Shown here: piece after piece, positions 25,071 to 35,870 of the stretch
Numbering within the stretch: the stretch's first letter is position 1
Layout: each line of letters begins with the position of its first letter
Source of the DNA: Medicago truncatula
Taxonomy: Eukaryota > Streptophyta > Magnoliopsida > Fabales > Fabaceae
Length of the DNA: 64,000 nt
Direction: 5' to 3'
NCBI RefSeq assembly: GCF_003473485.1
Contig: NC_053046.1
Span: 35,169,332-35,233,331, forward strand
Translations under genes and position numbers: made by a program
The notes under the pieces: model-generated
Databases searched by the model: none
Told to the model about the DNA's origin: nothing
The model's input: only the letters and a program-made list of their open reading frames with translations

Positions 25071-25449
25071 GTTTAAGAATTTAATTTGTATACAAGGTTG
25101 GTCGGTGTATAATTATTTTACACATACATCCAATTAAGTGTAAATTAACTTTACATTATCGGTGTATAGCAAGTAAACTCGAAATCTAAAATGAATTGTT
25201 TGTTTCTGTAAGAAAATTGAAATAAGAGATTTAAAAATTAGTTAATTTACAATGTGATCGATTGATTCAAGTAGTATTGTTTTTTGGTCTTTTAAGACTC
25301 TTGTTTACAAGTCCATCTTAAACACTTTGAACGTCATGTGCAGAAGACTCAAGTTAGTCATAATTGAACTACAATAAGAATCATCCAATGTGGGTCTGTT
25401 TGCACATATCTATAATCGTCTCGGTTCGTTTAAAGGGAAAACAACATTA

Positions 25450-25777
25450 GAGCATCTTCAATGGTGAACTCTATCCATAGTTATTTTGTGGGCCCTATTA
25501 TACCACATAACTTTGTAAGTACTCATTCATTTTTTTATTTTAATGATAAACTTTAAAATACTTATATTGGGTCCCACAAGTTTACCACACATATTAATAT
25601 TTTATTTTAGTTCCACTCTTTCAATTTTTCACCATTTTAACATTGAGAACCATGAAGTGTTGGTTGCTTCAGAAAAGAACGGTTACTCCAACTCCAATGA
25701 AAATTTTGGCAAAATAATCTTCATTTGCAAACTACAAGCTGGCGGACCCTAGGAAATTCAAGCCGTTGGAGTTGCTC
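25450..25777. mobile_element. PIF/Harbinger-like MITE, ~328 bp
   Basis: Ends GAGCATCTTCAATGG and CCGTTGGAGTTGCTC are inverted repeats, directly flanked by TTA on both sides (25447-25449, 25778-25780). GAGCA-type termini with a TTA target duplication are the PIF/Harbinger MITE pattern. The ORF inside is incidental. Confidence 0.75.
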
Positions 25778-25780
25778 TTA

Positions 25781-26034
25781 GTAGTTTGGATTCAATCGAA
25801 AGGTGAATACAATTTAACTAATAAGGATATATTAGTGAATGATTTTGAGTTTATAAGTGAATATATGTTAATAATAAGAGTTTTGATATGTTAATAAATA
25901 ATTTTGAGTTTATAAGTGAATATAAAAAAAAAAAATCTATATATTTTTATTTATATACCATAAATATTTGTGAACTATTATAAAAGCTAAAGATACACAT
26001 ATCAATTTGTTAGATTACATGATCATAATGCATA
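25781..26034. other. Intergenic AT-rich sequence
   Basis: Contains a short direct repeat (words around TTGATATGTTAATAA and TTTTGAGTTTATAAGTGAAT occur twice, about 25840-25925). No gene. Confidence 0.5.
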
Positions 26035-26154
26035 CTCCATCTGTTGCCAATTATAAGAAAATTTGACTTTTTATGTTCATTTAATTAATGAACTACATAC
26101 ATCATTAATTGAATGAACCTAAGTCAAATTTACTTATAATCGACAACGGAGGAG
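26035..26154. mobile_element. Stowaway-like MITE, 120 bp
   Basis: CTCCATCTGTTGCCAATTAT at the left and ATAATCGACAACGGAGGAG at the right are inverted repeats. Inner sequence also pairs (AAATTTGACTT with AAGTCAAATTT), so almost the whole element folds on itself. TA flanks both ends, as expected for Mariner/Stowaway insertion. Confidence 0.8.
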
Positions 26155-26875
26155 TAACTATTCTTCCCTTGGTTCTCATAAACAAATTAGTGGTGAAACT
26201 CTTACACATTAAGAATTGAAAAGTAAATAATCGAGATTCATACGTGCGCTCCAATATATTAAATGTCGTTTATATTTTTACCATATGATCAGTTGTACTT
26301 ATGGAACATAACTACATGTTTTCTAATAAATCTGGTTCAGATTTGATTTTTTTATGAGTTATGGAACATAACTACATTTATATGAGTTTAACCATAAGTT
26401 GTACTTATGTAACCTTGCTGCTGACCCAAACAGATATATAAATGAAAGCTACTCAAAAACATCACAATAACTATTTCAATCAATAACCAAATAATTGTTT
26501 GACCTTTGCAAAAATAAGAAAACTAATTAAGTGTTTGATGCTAGCTAGTTCTTAAATATGCAACCATGACAGCAAAATTGAACTAAACTTAAATGACAGT
26601 TGCCACACTGCAATATGAAAGCAATCATGCAATGTTTTTTCTTCATGATCATAATTCACCTCTACATTATCACTTGCCTGAATCTAATTTTACTTTCAAA
26701 AAGTATAATGGATTGGGAAATCAACTTGACAATGAGTATTTAAACCAATTACCCTTAACATACGGTCATTGCCATGTCATGTCACAATTTTGCAGAGTCC
26801 ACTATGTATGGGTGTCCAAGGGTCTGGGTTGACACATTCAACTAGTGATCTAAATTAATCAAAATATTATATTAT

Positions 26876-27018
26876 CTCCATTAGCTTAACTCAGTTGGTA
26901 ACGATATTACATTTTATATGTAGGGGTTGGGGTTCGAACCCCGGACACTCCATTTCTCCACAGTTAAATTATGTGAGTTCTAGCCACTAGGCTACTTAAC
27001 AAAAAAAAAAAAAAAAAA
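26876..27018 (+). mobile_element. tRNA-derived SINE, long form
   Basis: A box TTAGCTTAACTCAGTTGGTA at 26881 and B box GGTTCGAACCCC at about 26931, then a tRNA-unrelated body ending in CTAGCCACTAGGCTACTTAAC and 18 A residues (27001-27018). The body matches the copy at 38347-38482. Confidence 0.85.
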
Positions 27019-28368
27019 TTACATTGGAAAGAAAAAATTTCAAACATTCAAAAAGTTTAATATGCATTTTCTTACCATTTTTCAAGAGAATAGAATCAAA
27101 ACACTTAACAAGTATTTTAAGGACAATTTTTAACATTTTCCTTCACAAGTATATATTTTACTATCTAAACTTGTTCAAGTATTGGTCAACCTAGAAGTTG
27201 TTTGATTTGGGTAGCATATTTATGCTTCCAAACCCATGAACCAAATTTGTTATTAAACAATCATTTTATTTTACTTATGTTAATGTAGTTTTGGACTTGT
27301 ATGTGTTGATCTAAAAGTGTTTCAATTTTAAATGTTGATATTTTAAATTATACAATTTAATATAAGGGTTGAAATTCATGAAATAAAATATTTAATTATA
27401 ATTTGTTGGGTTTTTAAATTCTCCACGACTCGATCACCTGATCTAACTGAAACCGCTCGCCACCGGATTTGGTTGGCTATATTTTGATAAAAAGTATGCG
27501 GATGTTTTACCAAATACAATTTTCTCTTTTCTAAACCTTAATCGTCACCATTTTTTTATTTACCAAAGAGGGGTTATTTAGAGTCAATTTTGACCTAAAA
27601 ACACCCATTGTAGGTTGAAATACCAACTTTGAACAAGTGCAGATTCAATTAATGACGTTAACGTTGTTAATGTTGCAACTCAAGATACATGAGTATTCCA
27701 GAGACCTGAATATAATCATATTTGTAGGCATAGATAGTATGCATTTTTATCCTATTATCATGTATAATGTGAGTTTGTTCACAGATTCATCCTTTTTGTT
27801 TGTAATAACGACTTTAAATTTGCATTGTATTGATTATACTCTATCAATTTGAATAAATGAATATTATTTATTTTTGTATAAAAAAAAAATACAAACCGAT
27901 AAAATTTTGATTAGGCCACGTACGTAGTGCTTTAGATCTATCATTTTGAACAAAAAAATTATTACTAGCCAACAAAATTCTCCACATCATAGCAAATCAC
28001 ATATATAGTATGTCAAACCGATATATAGTATATCAAAATAAGGTAGAGCCATCCCAAAATGAGTTCTATAGTTGTTTTGGCAAAAAAAATAAAAAATATT
28101 TTCACCCGATTCACACAATCATCAACAAACAAGAGTAAATTTTGCATTTTTCAAAAAACAAATGAACAATACTTTCTACGTATTCTCCACAACTTTTATT
28201 TGACATGTAAAACATCTCCCCTCGTTTAAGATTATGATGTGTAGGACGGGATTAAACAATGGTTCGTCTATCAAAAGAAATCATCGTGAAAGTAATTTTA
28301 AAATAATTTATTTACATTCAAGTTTGTTGAAGTAATTGTCTTCCAAACCCTCTCATGTATCAATAAAT
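27019..28368. other. Intergenic, no gene seen
   Basis: AT-rich without recognised genes or complete mobile elements. Short ORFs are not supported by any domain or splice context. Confidence 0.5.
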
Positions 28369-28381
28369 ACATTGTATGACG

Positions 28382-28470
28382 GTCCTCGTGAGCATAACTC
28401 AATTGGTATGGACAATACATAATATATACAAGGTACAAGATTCGAACCTCATCCACCACCACAAAAAAAA
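28382..28470 (+). mobile_element. tRNA-derived SINE with perfect 13-bp target duplication
   Basis: The 89-bp element starts GTCCTCGTGAGCATAACTCA, has a B-box-like GATTCGAACCTC, and ends in an A-rich tail. ACATTGTATGACG is present immediately before (28369-28381) and after (28471-28483), a perfect duplication showing a comparatively recent retroposition. Confidence 0.92.
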
Positions 28471-28483
28471 ACATTGTATGACG

Positions 28484-30634
28484 ATTTGTTTTAACGAAGC
28501 CAAACCAAAACCAACTAGAAGCATTGAACTCAGCCAACACACGAGGGAACACACACCTTGGCCATCACTTAGGTTAAATACAACAAACGACCTCAACAAA
28601 GTCGACCCACCAGTCACTATTAGCCCCAATACATAATAGGTTCCACATTCAACTCGTATTGGTGTAGGTAAAGGTACTTCCCCAAAAACCACTTCTAATA
28701 GGAGAAAATAACCAAATCAACGCGTAGCTTTACCTCCCATAAAATATGAACTCATTTCGGGTTTTTCATAAAGACCACACAACCAAATGTCATATCGAAA
28801 CCAAATCCAACCTAGATCTAGCTTCCAACCAAACCATCTAAAAACTCTAAAGACAGATGACGAGCTTGTAGTAGAGCTACTAGAGCATACGTTGATGTGG
28901 ATATTGAGGAATGATATAATTTCTCTAGTTTCAGTTCCATAGTTTTGCTAGTTGCTGTTAGAACTTATAATAGTGATTTATTGGTTAATAATGATTTATT
29001 GGTTAGTTAATAACATAGAAGATTTTTATAAACACAAAATAACATATTTTCTTAAAAATCTCTACCATATACTAGCTAAATTATTAAATGTCAAAATCAC
29101 TTATTTATAAGCATAAATATAAGTATCTTTGATGTAGCTCAAACCCAAAAGAAGAAGAAAAAAATTAATCTAACTTTTTTTGTAGATAGACGAAATGACA
29201 ATATAAATTCTTTTAGGGATTCGAACTCTGATCATGACATACGGCTTAATAATTTCGACATATTCGTCAATTGAGGTAGGCCTTGTGGACTGTTTAATTT
29301 TTTTTAAGGGAAAGATTAATTTAACTACTAACAACTTATATTTATCATTAAAAAACATATTCTCTTTGATGTTGGTTGTGCATAAATCGTTCACCGGGAC
29401 CATGTTGGACTTAAAGCAACAATGGGCTTTTGAGTCTAACCCAAGAATGCTATTCTTCTTACTTTCATTTTTCTCTTCAAACACCACAAAAATACCAAAA
29501 TGTAGTCCTTGAAATTGCAAGCATCGGTGAAAATAGTCACTGATTTTTTGCAAATCGGTAAATACATTCATGAAATTGAAAAATGTCAGTCAGAAAAGTC
29601 CTTATAGTAACTTGTATTGTTAGAACTATGGCGTGACATGTTAATTAAATATGCGGCCCCTCCACATTGATCCCACGAGGGCCACGACAATGACTTCGCT
29701 CTAGAAATTAATTTACCTATAAAACTTGGGTCTCTTAGGAACTCATTTTCCGGTAATTAATCTCTATATAATTGCAATCATTGACAAATTTGTTTCTAAT
29801 ATCAAATAAATTTCACAGGAAAATTAGTTTCTATTGAGCTGAAGTTTATGTGGGATCCACGTCAAATGTGATATGTTCATTTAACATGTTACGTCATAAC
29901 ATGGTATTTTACAATTTGAAATATTTATTGCAAATTCACAAAAATAAAGGGCTATTTTGTCTGATGTTTACAATTTTGATGACCTATTTGTTTATTTACT
30001 TTGCATTTTTAGTCGATGCTAGTTGCTTACAGCGTGGATGTGGATTGCCTAGTCAATCACGAAGTCGTTCATATGGACTATTGGATGGCTCACATTTCCA
30101 ACATTATTTTGGCTTCGATTTATGAAAGTCGAAACGTGTGCCATCCAACCTTGACATGATCATCTAGATTGCATGATTACCTCAAAGGCTTAATTGAATT
30201 ATCTGCAGTTAGGAGAATCATGCATTCGACCAATTAAGTCGTTGGATGAAAATCAAATGATTTGGATTTAAACTCCAACACATCTAATTTAGAACATAAC
30301 TCGAAATATAATTCAAATGACTTTCATCCAACAACTGAGATTTTCAACTGTTTCAATTCATGACTGCAGTGATTCCATTCTGTCAAATGCACGTTTCTCT
30401 GACTGCATAGGGAATCGCGATTCACTAAAGCATACCTTGTATAGTAAGCATTAGTAGACCCTGTCGATCTCACTCTTAACTAAGTTATTATCTTGATAAC
30501 ATCATGGAAATGCTATATTTATTGAGTTATACCATGCTTCATTTATTTGACAACTTCATTGAACTAATCTCAATATATGTGATAAATCAATGCTTCCTTT
30601 CTTTGGTTAACTTATTAGTTTGATATGATTGAAG
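28484..30634. other. Intergenic, repeat fragments, no gene seen
   Basis: No supported coding sequence. At about 30225-30345 the words GTTGGATGAAAATCAAATGA and CAAATGACTTTCATCCAAC form an inverted pair, suggesting another decayed element. The 133-codon minus-strand ORF at 29170-29571 has no domain or codon signal that would support it. Confidence 0.5.
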
Positions 30635-30735
30635 GGTCGTTTGGATTTACTTATTTGAGCTTATATTTAGGCATATCCACTTGTGAGAATATTTAAGAGA
30701 GTGTGAAAATAACTTATGATATATACATAAGGGTG
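30635..30735 (+). mobile_element. Truncated Tourist-like element end
   Basis: GGGTCGTTTGGATTTACTTATTT-like text followed by TTATTTGAGCTTATATTTAGG resembles the left end of the element at 18957. It is cut off near 30735, where MULE-related repeat sequence begins. Confidence 0.5.
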
Positions 30736-30841
30736 TAGTTAAAGAATTTTTTTTCTGCCCTAGTTTTTGCCAAAAAAACACAAAAATACCTCACTTTTTC
30801 GAAAAATTGCAGAAATGCCCTACTTTTTCAGGGGTCTCTAG

Positions 30842-31043
30842 TACCACTCCACTTGGAGTTGCGGGGTACCCTAAAAGTTGGTGAAAATTTTGTCCTTATT
30901 ATACCCCTCCACTTGGAGTTGCGGGGTATTTTTCCATTTTTTTTTCAATTTTTTTTAAATACCCCTCCATCTTGACTTGCGGGGTATTTTCTGGTTTTGT
31001 TTTTTAAATTTTTAAATACCACTCTACTTGAAGTAGAGTGGTA
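30842..31043. repeat. Four palindromic 27-bp units at ~58-bp spacing
   Basis: Units at about 30842, 30902, 30960 and 31017 read TACC(A/C)CTCCACTTGGAGT and then TGCGGGGTA or AGAGTGGTA, each an imperfect palindrome. They sit just ahead of a MULE transposase remnant and resemble the palindrome-rich ends of the other two MULEs in this window. Confidence 0.8.
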
Positions 31044-31127
31044 TAATAAGGACAATTTTTTTTTGAAGGATTGGGATACGTATTAGCATGCATAAATAAT
31101 AATAATAATAATAATCAACTACAATTA

Positions 31128-31240
31128 TTATAAATGCCCTGCTGTTCGACACCCTCGTCTTCGACGATGTCTTCCGCGATTTACTTGAGGGTCATGTTGG
31201 TCTTCGTCATTGTTATCTGTAGTTGATTGTATTTGACTAC
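31128..31240 (-). pseudogene. Possible C-terminal fragment of a plant mobile-domain-type ORF
   Basis: The minus strand ends NRGRHRRRRGCRTAGHL then a stop, an Arg-rich Gly/Cys tail of the kind I associate with plant mobile domain proteins carried by legume elements. The match is from memory of the style of that tail and is weak. The rest of the minus-strand frame is the shadow of the SWIM-domain remnant. Confidence 0.3.
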
Positions 31241-31245
31241 CATAA

Positions 31246-31725
31246 CTCAACGACAACGACACATCGTGTTCCCTTGTCGACCGGGATCGGTATACCTTTT
31301 CCGTCCGTGAAACCATCGACCATAAAGAAGGATTACCAAAGGAAGAATACAAGGTGGACCTGCAAAATAAATGGTGTGACTGTGGACGGTTCAGAGCGTT
31401 ACATCTACCATGCTCACATGTCATTGCCGCATGTTCTAGATTTTGTCACGACTACAAGACTTTTGTCGATAACAAATTCACGAATGAGTGTGTATACACC
31501 GTATACAACATCCACTTCGACGTGGTTCACCACGAGTCATATTGGCCTGATTATGAAGGACTGAAGGTGGTTCCCAACAAGTCCATGCGTAGGGCAAAGA
31601 AAGGTCGTCCACCAATTACTCGCATTAGGACCGAGATGGACGATGTTGAAACTGAGAGAAGATGCGGCGTTTGTAGGATGCCTGGTCATTCCCGCAAAGA
31701 TTGCATTACTATTAGACATCAGTAG
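31246..31725 (+). pseudogene. MULE transposase C-terminus (SWIM zinc finger and zinc knuckle)
   Basis: The open frame begins after a TAA at 31243 and reads SLVDRDRYTFSVRETID, KEEYKVDLQNKWCDCG, LHLPCSHVIAACS and, near the end, CGVCRMPGHSRKDC before a stop at 31723. CxCx(n)CxH is a SWIM finger and CxxCx4Hx4C a zinc knuckle, the usual tail of plant MuDR/MULE transposases. The catalytic DDE part and the N-terminus are absent. The frame itself is intact for about 160 codons. The inferred role was DNA binding by the transposase; this copy is a remnant. Confidence 0.85.
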
Positions 31726-34438
31726 AAACCTAGTCTTTATTTCATATTTATTGTATTTCGTAAGTTTTTTATTGTTGATAATAACTTCTCTTTCCAAAAT
31801 TGAGTACTAGATTCTTCAACAATTGTTCTTGCCGAAATTAAATTTCTATATATAGTCTACATGAAACATAATAACATTGAATATTTGATTCCTTAAAAAA
31901 AAAAAATTGAATATTTGAAGGACTACGTTTATATTTTTTAATACTTGAATTAATTTTATACAAAAGAAGTCCAACGGTGTTGATATTTGAATGCTTAAGT
32001 CCAATGGTATTAATCAATTTGAATATGATTCATTATTTGGGATGCACATCAGAAAGTAGTACTATTACATAGCACATGCACGTCATATGCATTACAATTA
32101 TGTCAATCTCATACTCAGAATCAGTTACCAAAAACAGAAAAACAAATAAAAAGTGTAAGTGGAAAAATGATAATGAAAAAATTGCCTAAGTAGAAATATA
32201 AATGGACCACCATTAATATGTATTCATTCATTAATAACTAACCCTTTGTATTTGAATACATAATACATTAGATGCAATATGACAGTATCACCCTCTTCAC
32301 AATATCTGTTCCTGCTTTTAACCAAGTCCTAAGCATCTGCATCTTCTCAACACCAAAAATCTTTGTTTCTATCTTGCTCAGGTGTGTTCTCTTCTGTTAT
32401 TACAACTTGTCTCTAATTTTCTCCAAGTTTTTTTTTATTTTTTTTATTTTAAATTTTGTTCAATGGATCTCTTTCAGCATATCCATTTAAAAGAAAAACA
32501 TCATTAACATAAATTCATATTTTTATACACTTTATCATTACATTTTTAAGAAAAAGAACTTTAAAAGTGGTTACATCCAACAGGTAGAGCAAAAATTAAA
32601 ATGGGATGAAAGGGTTTTTAAGTATTTTGCAATTTAATACTAAAAAAATATTTGTTAGTATTTATTTAATTATATTCAGATTAGAAGTTGTGTGTGTCAA
32701 CAAAAAGAGATTTCGAAGAAAGGTTGGTGATTGTCTTTTGTCAAAAAAGCATGATTACATAGGATAAGAAGACTATGGATTACCCCTCTTAAAGAAACAA
32801 AGACTACATTACATAGGATATGACTAGTTTAGGACTACATAGGTGATAGGATAATAACTTACTCGACAAGGAATTCCAACAAAAATAGAGCTTAATATAC
32901 AAAAATAAGGATATCATTTTCTATAAAATTCATATTATGAAAGTGGGAAAGAGCAAAATAGTTTCATTTGTCATAGATGTAAATGAGGATACATCAAGTA
33001 TTTATATGAAAGAAGGAAAAATACAATGAGCCTAATTACATGCTAAGCAACATGATTAAGCCTAAGTAAGATAAGAAAATAGCAGCTTAAGTAATAGCAG
33101 AACCGTGTTCTTTCTTTTGTTATTCTTCCTCTAATAATTCATTTAGAGCCAAGGTTACTCAACACACTTGACTTTTCTTATTAATCTTTTTTGAGTTAAA
33201 TGCTATTTTTTTTTTACAAAGTTAAATACTATTTTTATTATTTAATTTTAATTATCTGTTTGGTTTTTTTTTTTTTTGTAGAGTTTAAATACAAAGACAA
33301 AGTATTCGTTATTTGTAAAAAAAATAAATAAAATAAAGACTAAAATTCAATAAAATTTATGTACAAACTAAATTTAAAATGTTGTAATTTTGTATAGGAA
33401 CTAAAAATATGTAGATAAGATAATTTAGTTGTTGTGGGTAAGGTTTAACTCAAATGATAATGTTTGTCTATATTTGCATTTTATAGGGACTATTTTAAAG
33501 GACTAAAAATATACATTTTTTGTAAACTTAAAAACCCGTAATTTTTTAGAGACTAAAAACATATTTTACCTTAGATAAAATCATCATTTCCACTCTACCG
33601 AAAAAAAAGAAACTCAATAAAACAGATGCCTTTTGTATTTAGATATAAAAGGCCCACTTATTGAATATTGCAAGCAATTACAACATGTGTGTATGCAAGG
33701 TTGAAGGTACCTTCAAACAAAATTGTACAATTTTGTGAAAAATATTGAATATCAATACAACATAACCGTTGTTTAATTTATTAGTACATACAATATCATA
33801 ATAGTTTACTCAGGATACAAGTCCACCACTTCAAACACTACATTTTCCTATTTTCCATTCCCTTTCTCAAATCATTCACTCTCCTTCTTCCTAAGGTAAT
33901 CTCTCTCCCTCTTAAGGAACATTTTTCATGATATTTTGGTTTCTTTGTGGAAATCATTTTTGTTTCATATTTATTTTATTTATTACTTTGATTAATGTTG
34001 TTTTGTTTTTGTGCAAATGCATTGATAGGAGTTATTTATGATATGCCATAATGTGACTGTTCTGATTATAACGTAACTTCTCTGATTTTATTAAAACTCT
34101 TGCAAAATTCCTCGTTATAATGTGACTTCTCTGATCTCTCATTCCCAGCATGTTTATCGCACTCTGACCTGCTAACATCTAATTTACACACTCTTGAAGT
34201 ATCTTTCTTCCAAGTTTTACATTCTTCTACACAGCATGTTCACTAACAAGTCTCACTCTCTTTAAATTTGCTAATGAAGCGGTTGTTTGTTTTTGTGCAA
34301 ATGCATTTGTAAGAGTTATTTATGCTATGCCATGTTATGAGTTAGACCTTGAACACATTATATGACAATTTATTCCTATGTTGCTGAGAGCTTCTTGCAC
34401 AGGAACTGTTCCATTAACAATTTAATTAACCTTTTGTA
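31726..34438. other. Intergenic, no gene seen
   Basis: AT-rich with transposon-tail words such as GACTAAAAACATATTTTACC near 33550, a family also seen near 38140 and 62200. A duplicated TTGAATATTTGA flanks a poly-A stretch at about 31880-31918. A leader-like pyrimidine-rich stretch at about 33835-33910 may belong to the ancestral kinase gene downstream. Confidence 0.5.
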
Positions 34439-35870
34439 GAAGCCATTGAAAGCGAACAACATGAACATAGCGAAAGCCTTGAAGAAAGTCTCGAAGAACA
34501 TCCAAAACAAACTAAGTCTGAACCCACAAGTTGATCATGACCCTCCCCACTCAGTTGTCCATGACCACCCTCGCCATTTTCTTGAACATACGCCTCCCAA
34601 TGAAGCAAGATCAAGTGTTGTACCAACTGCACGTCATGTCGGTGAAGCAAGTTCGAGTGTTGTACCACCTCAAAATGATGGTGATTGCTTATTTAAACCA
34701 GTGGTCTTTTCCTTAAGGTCGCTCAAGTTCTACACTGACAACTTTAGTGATGAAAATATTTTGGGACAAGGATAATCAACAACTGTTTATAAAGGCACTC
34801 GTCAAGGTTTTCCTGGCACATTTGCAGTAAAAAGAGTGCAGCAGGAGGAACTGGATCAGAATTTCACTCGGAACTTGAGGCTTCAAAATTAGTCCGTCAC
34901 CATAATCTACTTTCTCTTGTTGGTTACTGCTTGGGAGAGGGAGAGAAGATTCTGGTGTATGAGTATATGCCTAATGGGACTCTAAGTCAGCATCTTTTTG
35001 ATTGGGAGGTCGAAGGACTCCAATCACTCACATGGAATCAGAGAATGATCATTGCCTTGGATATTGCAAAAGGTTTGGAGTACCTTCATGGTAGTTTAAC
35101 TAAGAGTACTATCGTCCACGGAGACTTGAAGCCTTCTAACATTCTTCTCGGAGAAAATATGAGGGCAAAGATCGCAGATTTCGGCCTAGGCTGTTTTATT
35201 CCACACAACAAATCCTCCATCCGAACAGGAAACGCACGAGGAACATTTGGATATATCGCGCCAGAATACGCAGGTATCTTTTATAGTGAAGCGTATTGAT
35301 GCATCTATTCTCTCTGTTTTTTTTTTTTTACTTTTTAAAATGATATTTGCAATTAGTATATTAGTTTTTGAAATTTCACCGGGATAAAGTTGTTTTAGTA
35401 ATCATAAAGTTGTTGTATGTTCATTGCAGGTTCTGGCACCGTGGCACCTCCAGGTGACGTGTACAGCTTCGGCGTCATGTTGATGGAACTGATGACAGGA
35501 AGTAAAGCAGTGGATGACAGCAGGGGTGAGGATAGGCGGAGTATTGTAACATGGTTCCAAGAAATGCGCAAGGATGAAAACTTGTTAATAAGTGCGGTTG
35601 ACGAAACAATTGATACCACCGAAGAAGATACGCTAGCTACTATTGGCATTATAAGAAAGTTAGCTTTTAAATGCACTGAAAGGAGTTCAGGTCGCAGGCC
35701 TGACATGTCTCGTGTGGTTAGTGTGCTTTATCCTCTTGTAGAAAATTAGATATCATCTCCTGATGATGAGGAGAGTGGTATAGGTGGTATTCAGCTTAGC
35801 AATCAATTGTCAGACTATGTCAATGAGTGGGAGGCGGAGGATCAAGGCGCAACATATTATGGTGTGTATT
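34439..35870 (+). pseudogene. TMK-like receptor kinase domain, broken
   Basis: Homology runs from FSLRSLKFYTDNFSDENILG through AVKRV (ATP-binding Lys), [40 protein letters not shown], the catalytic loop [39 protein letters not shown] and, after an intron (35274-35429), DVYSFGVMLMELMTGSKAVD and RPDMSRVVSVLYPLVEN. The order and wording match plant TMK kinases. Visible lesions: TAA at about 34774 in the glycine-rich loop; a one-base frameshift near 34850; HRD changed to HGD; and TAG at 35747 where the family has Trp after VE(Q/N). Sequence after that stop (ISSPDDEESGIGGIQLSNQL) is still recognisable to 35870, followed by a GT donor. There is no ectodomain or transmembrane segment nearby, so it is a partial copy. 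The N-terminal part before 34700 is not recognised. Confidence 0.85.

Larger units (their letters stand above)
23095..25446. other. Intergenic, repeat fragments, no gene seen
   Basis: Includes a terminal-repeat-like start GAGTGTGTTTGGATGAT at about 23263, a SINE at 23601-23692, a stretch with recurring ATCCAAACCG-type words at about 23830-24060, and a degenerate SINE-like copy at about 24945-25070. No supported coding sequence. Confidence 0.55.

Noticed and set aside
26931..26942. GGTTCGAACCCC resembling a tRNA T-loop (also 23657, 28440, 38404)
   Set aside because: These are B boxes of SINEs. No acceptor stem or cloverleaf can be formed, and A-rich tails and target duplications follow.
29170..29571. 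133-codon minus-strand ORF
   Set aside because: No recognisable domain, AT-biased composition, lies among repeat fragments, no promoter or splice context.
31128..31424. 98-codon minus-strand ORF over the MULE remnant
   Set aside because: Most of it is antisense to the SWIM-domain frame. Only the last part might be a separate fragment and it is listed at low confidence.
31868..31918. Duplicated TTGAATATTTGA around a poly-A run, looking like a tiny retroposon
   Set aside because: The intervening sequence is too short to be an element; it could be slippage.
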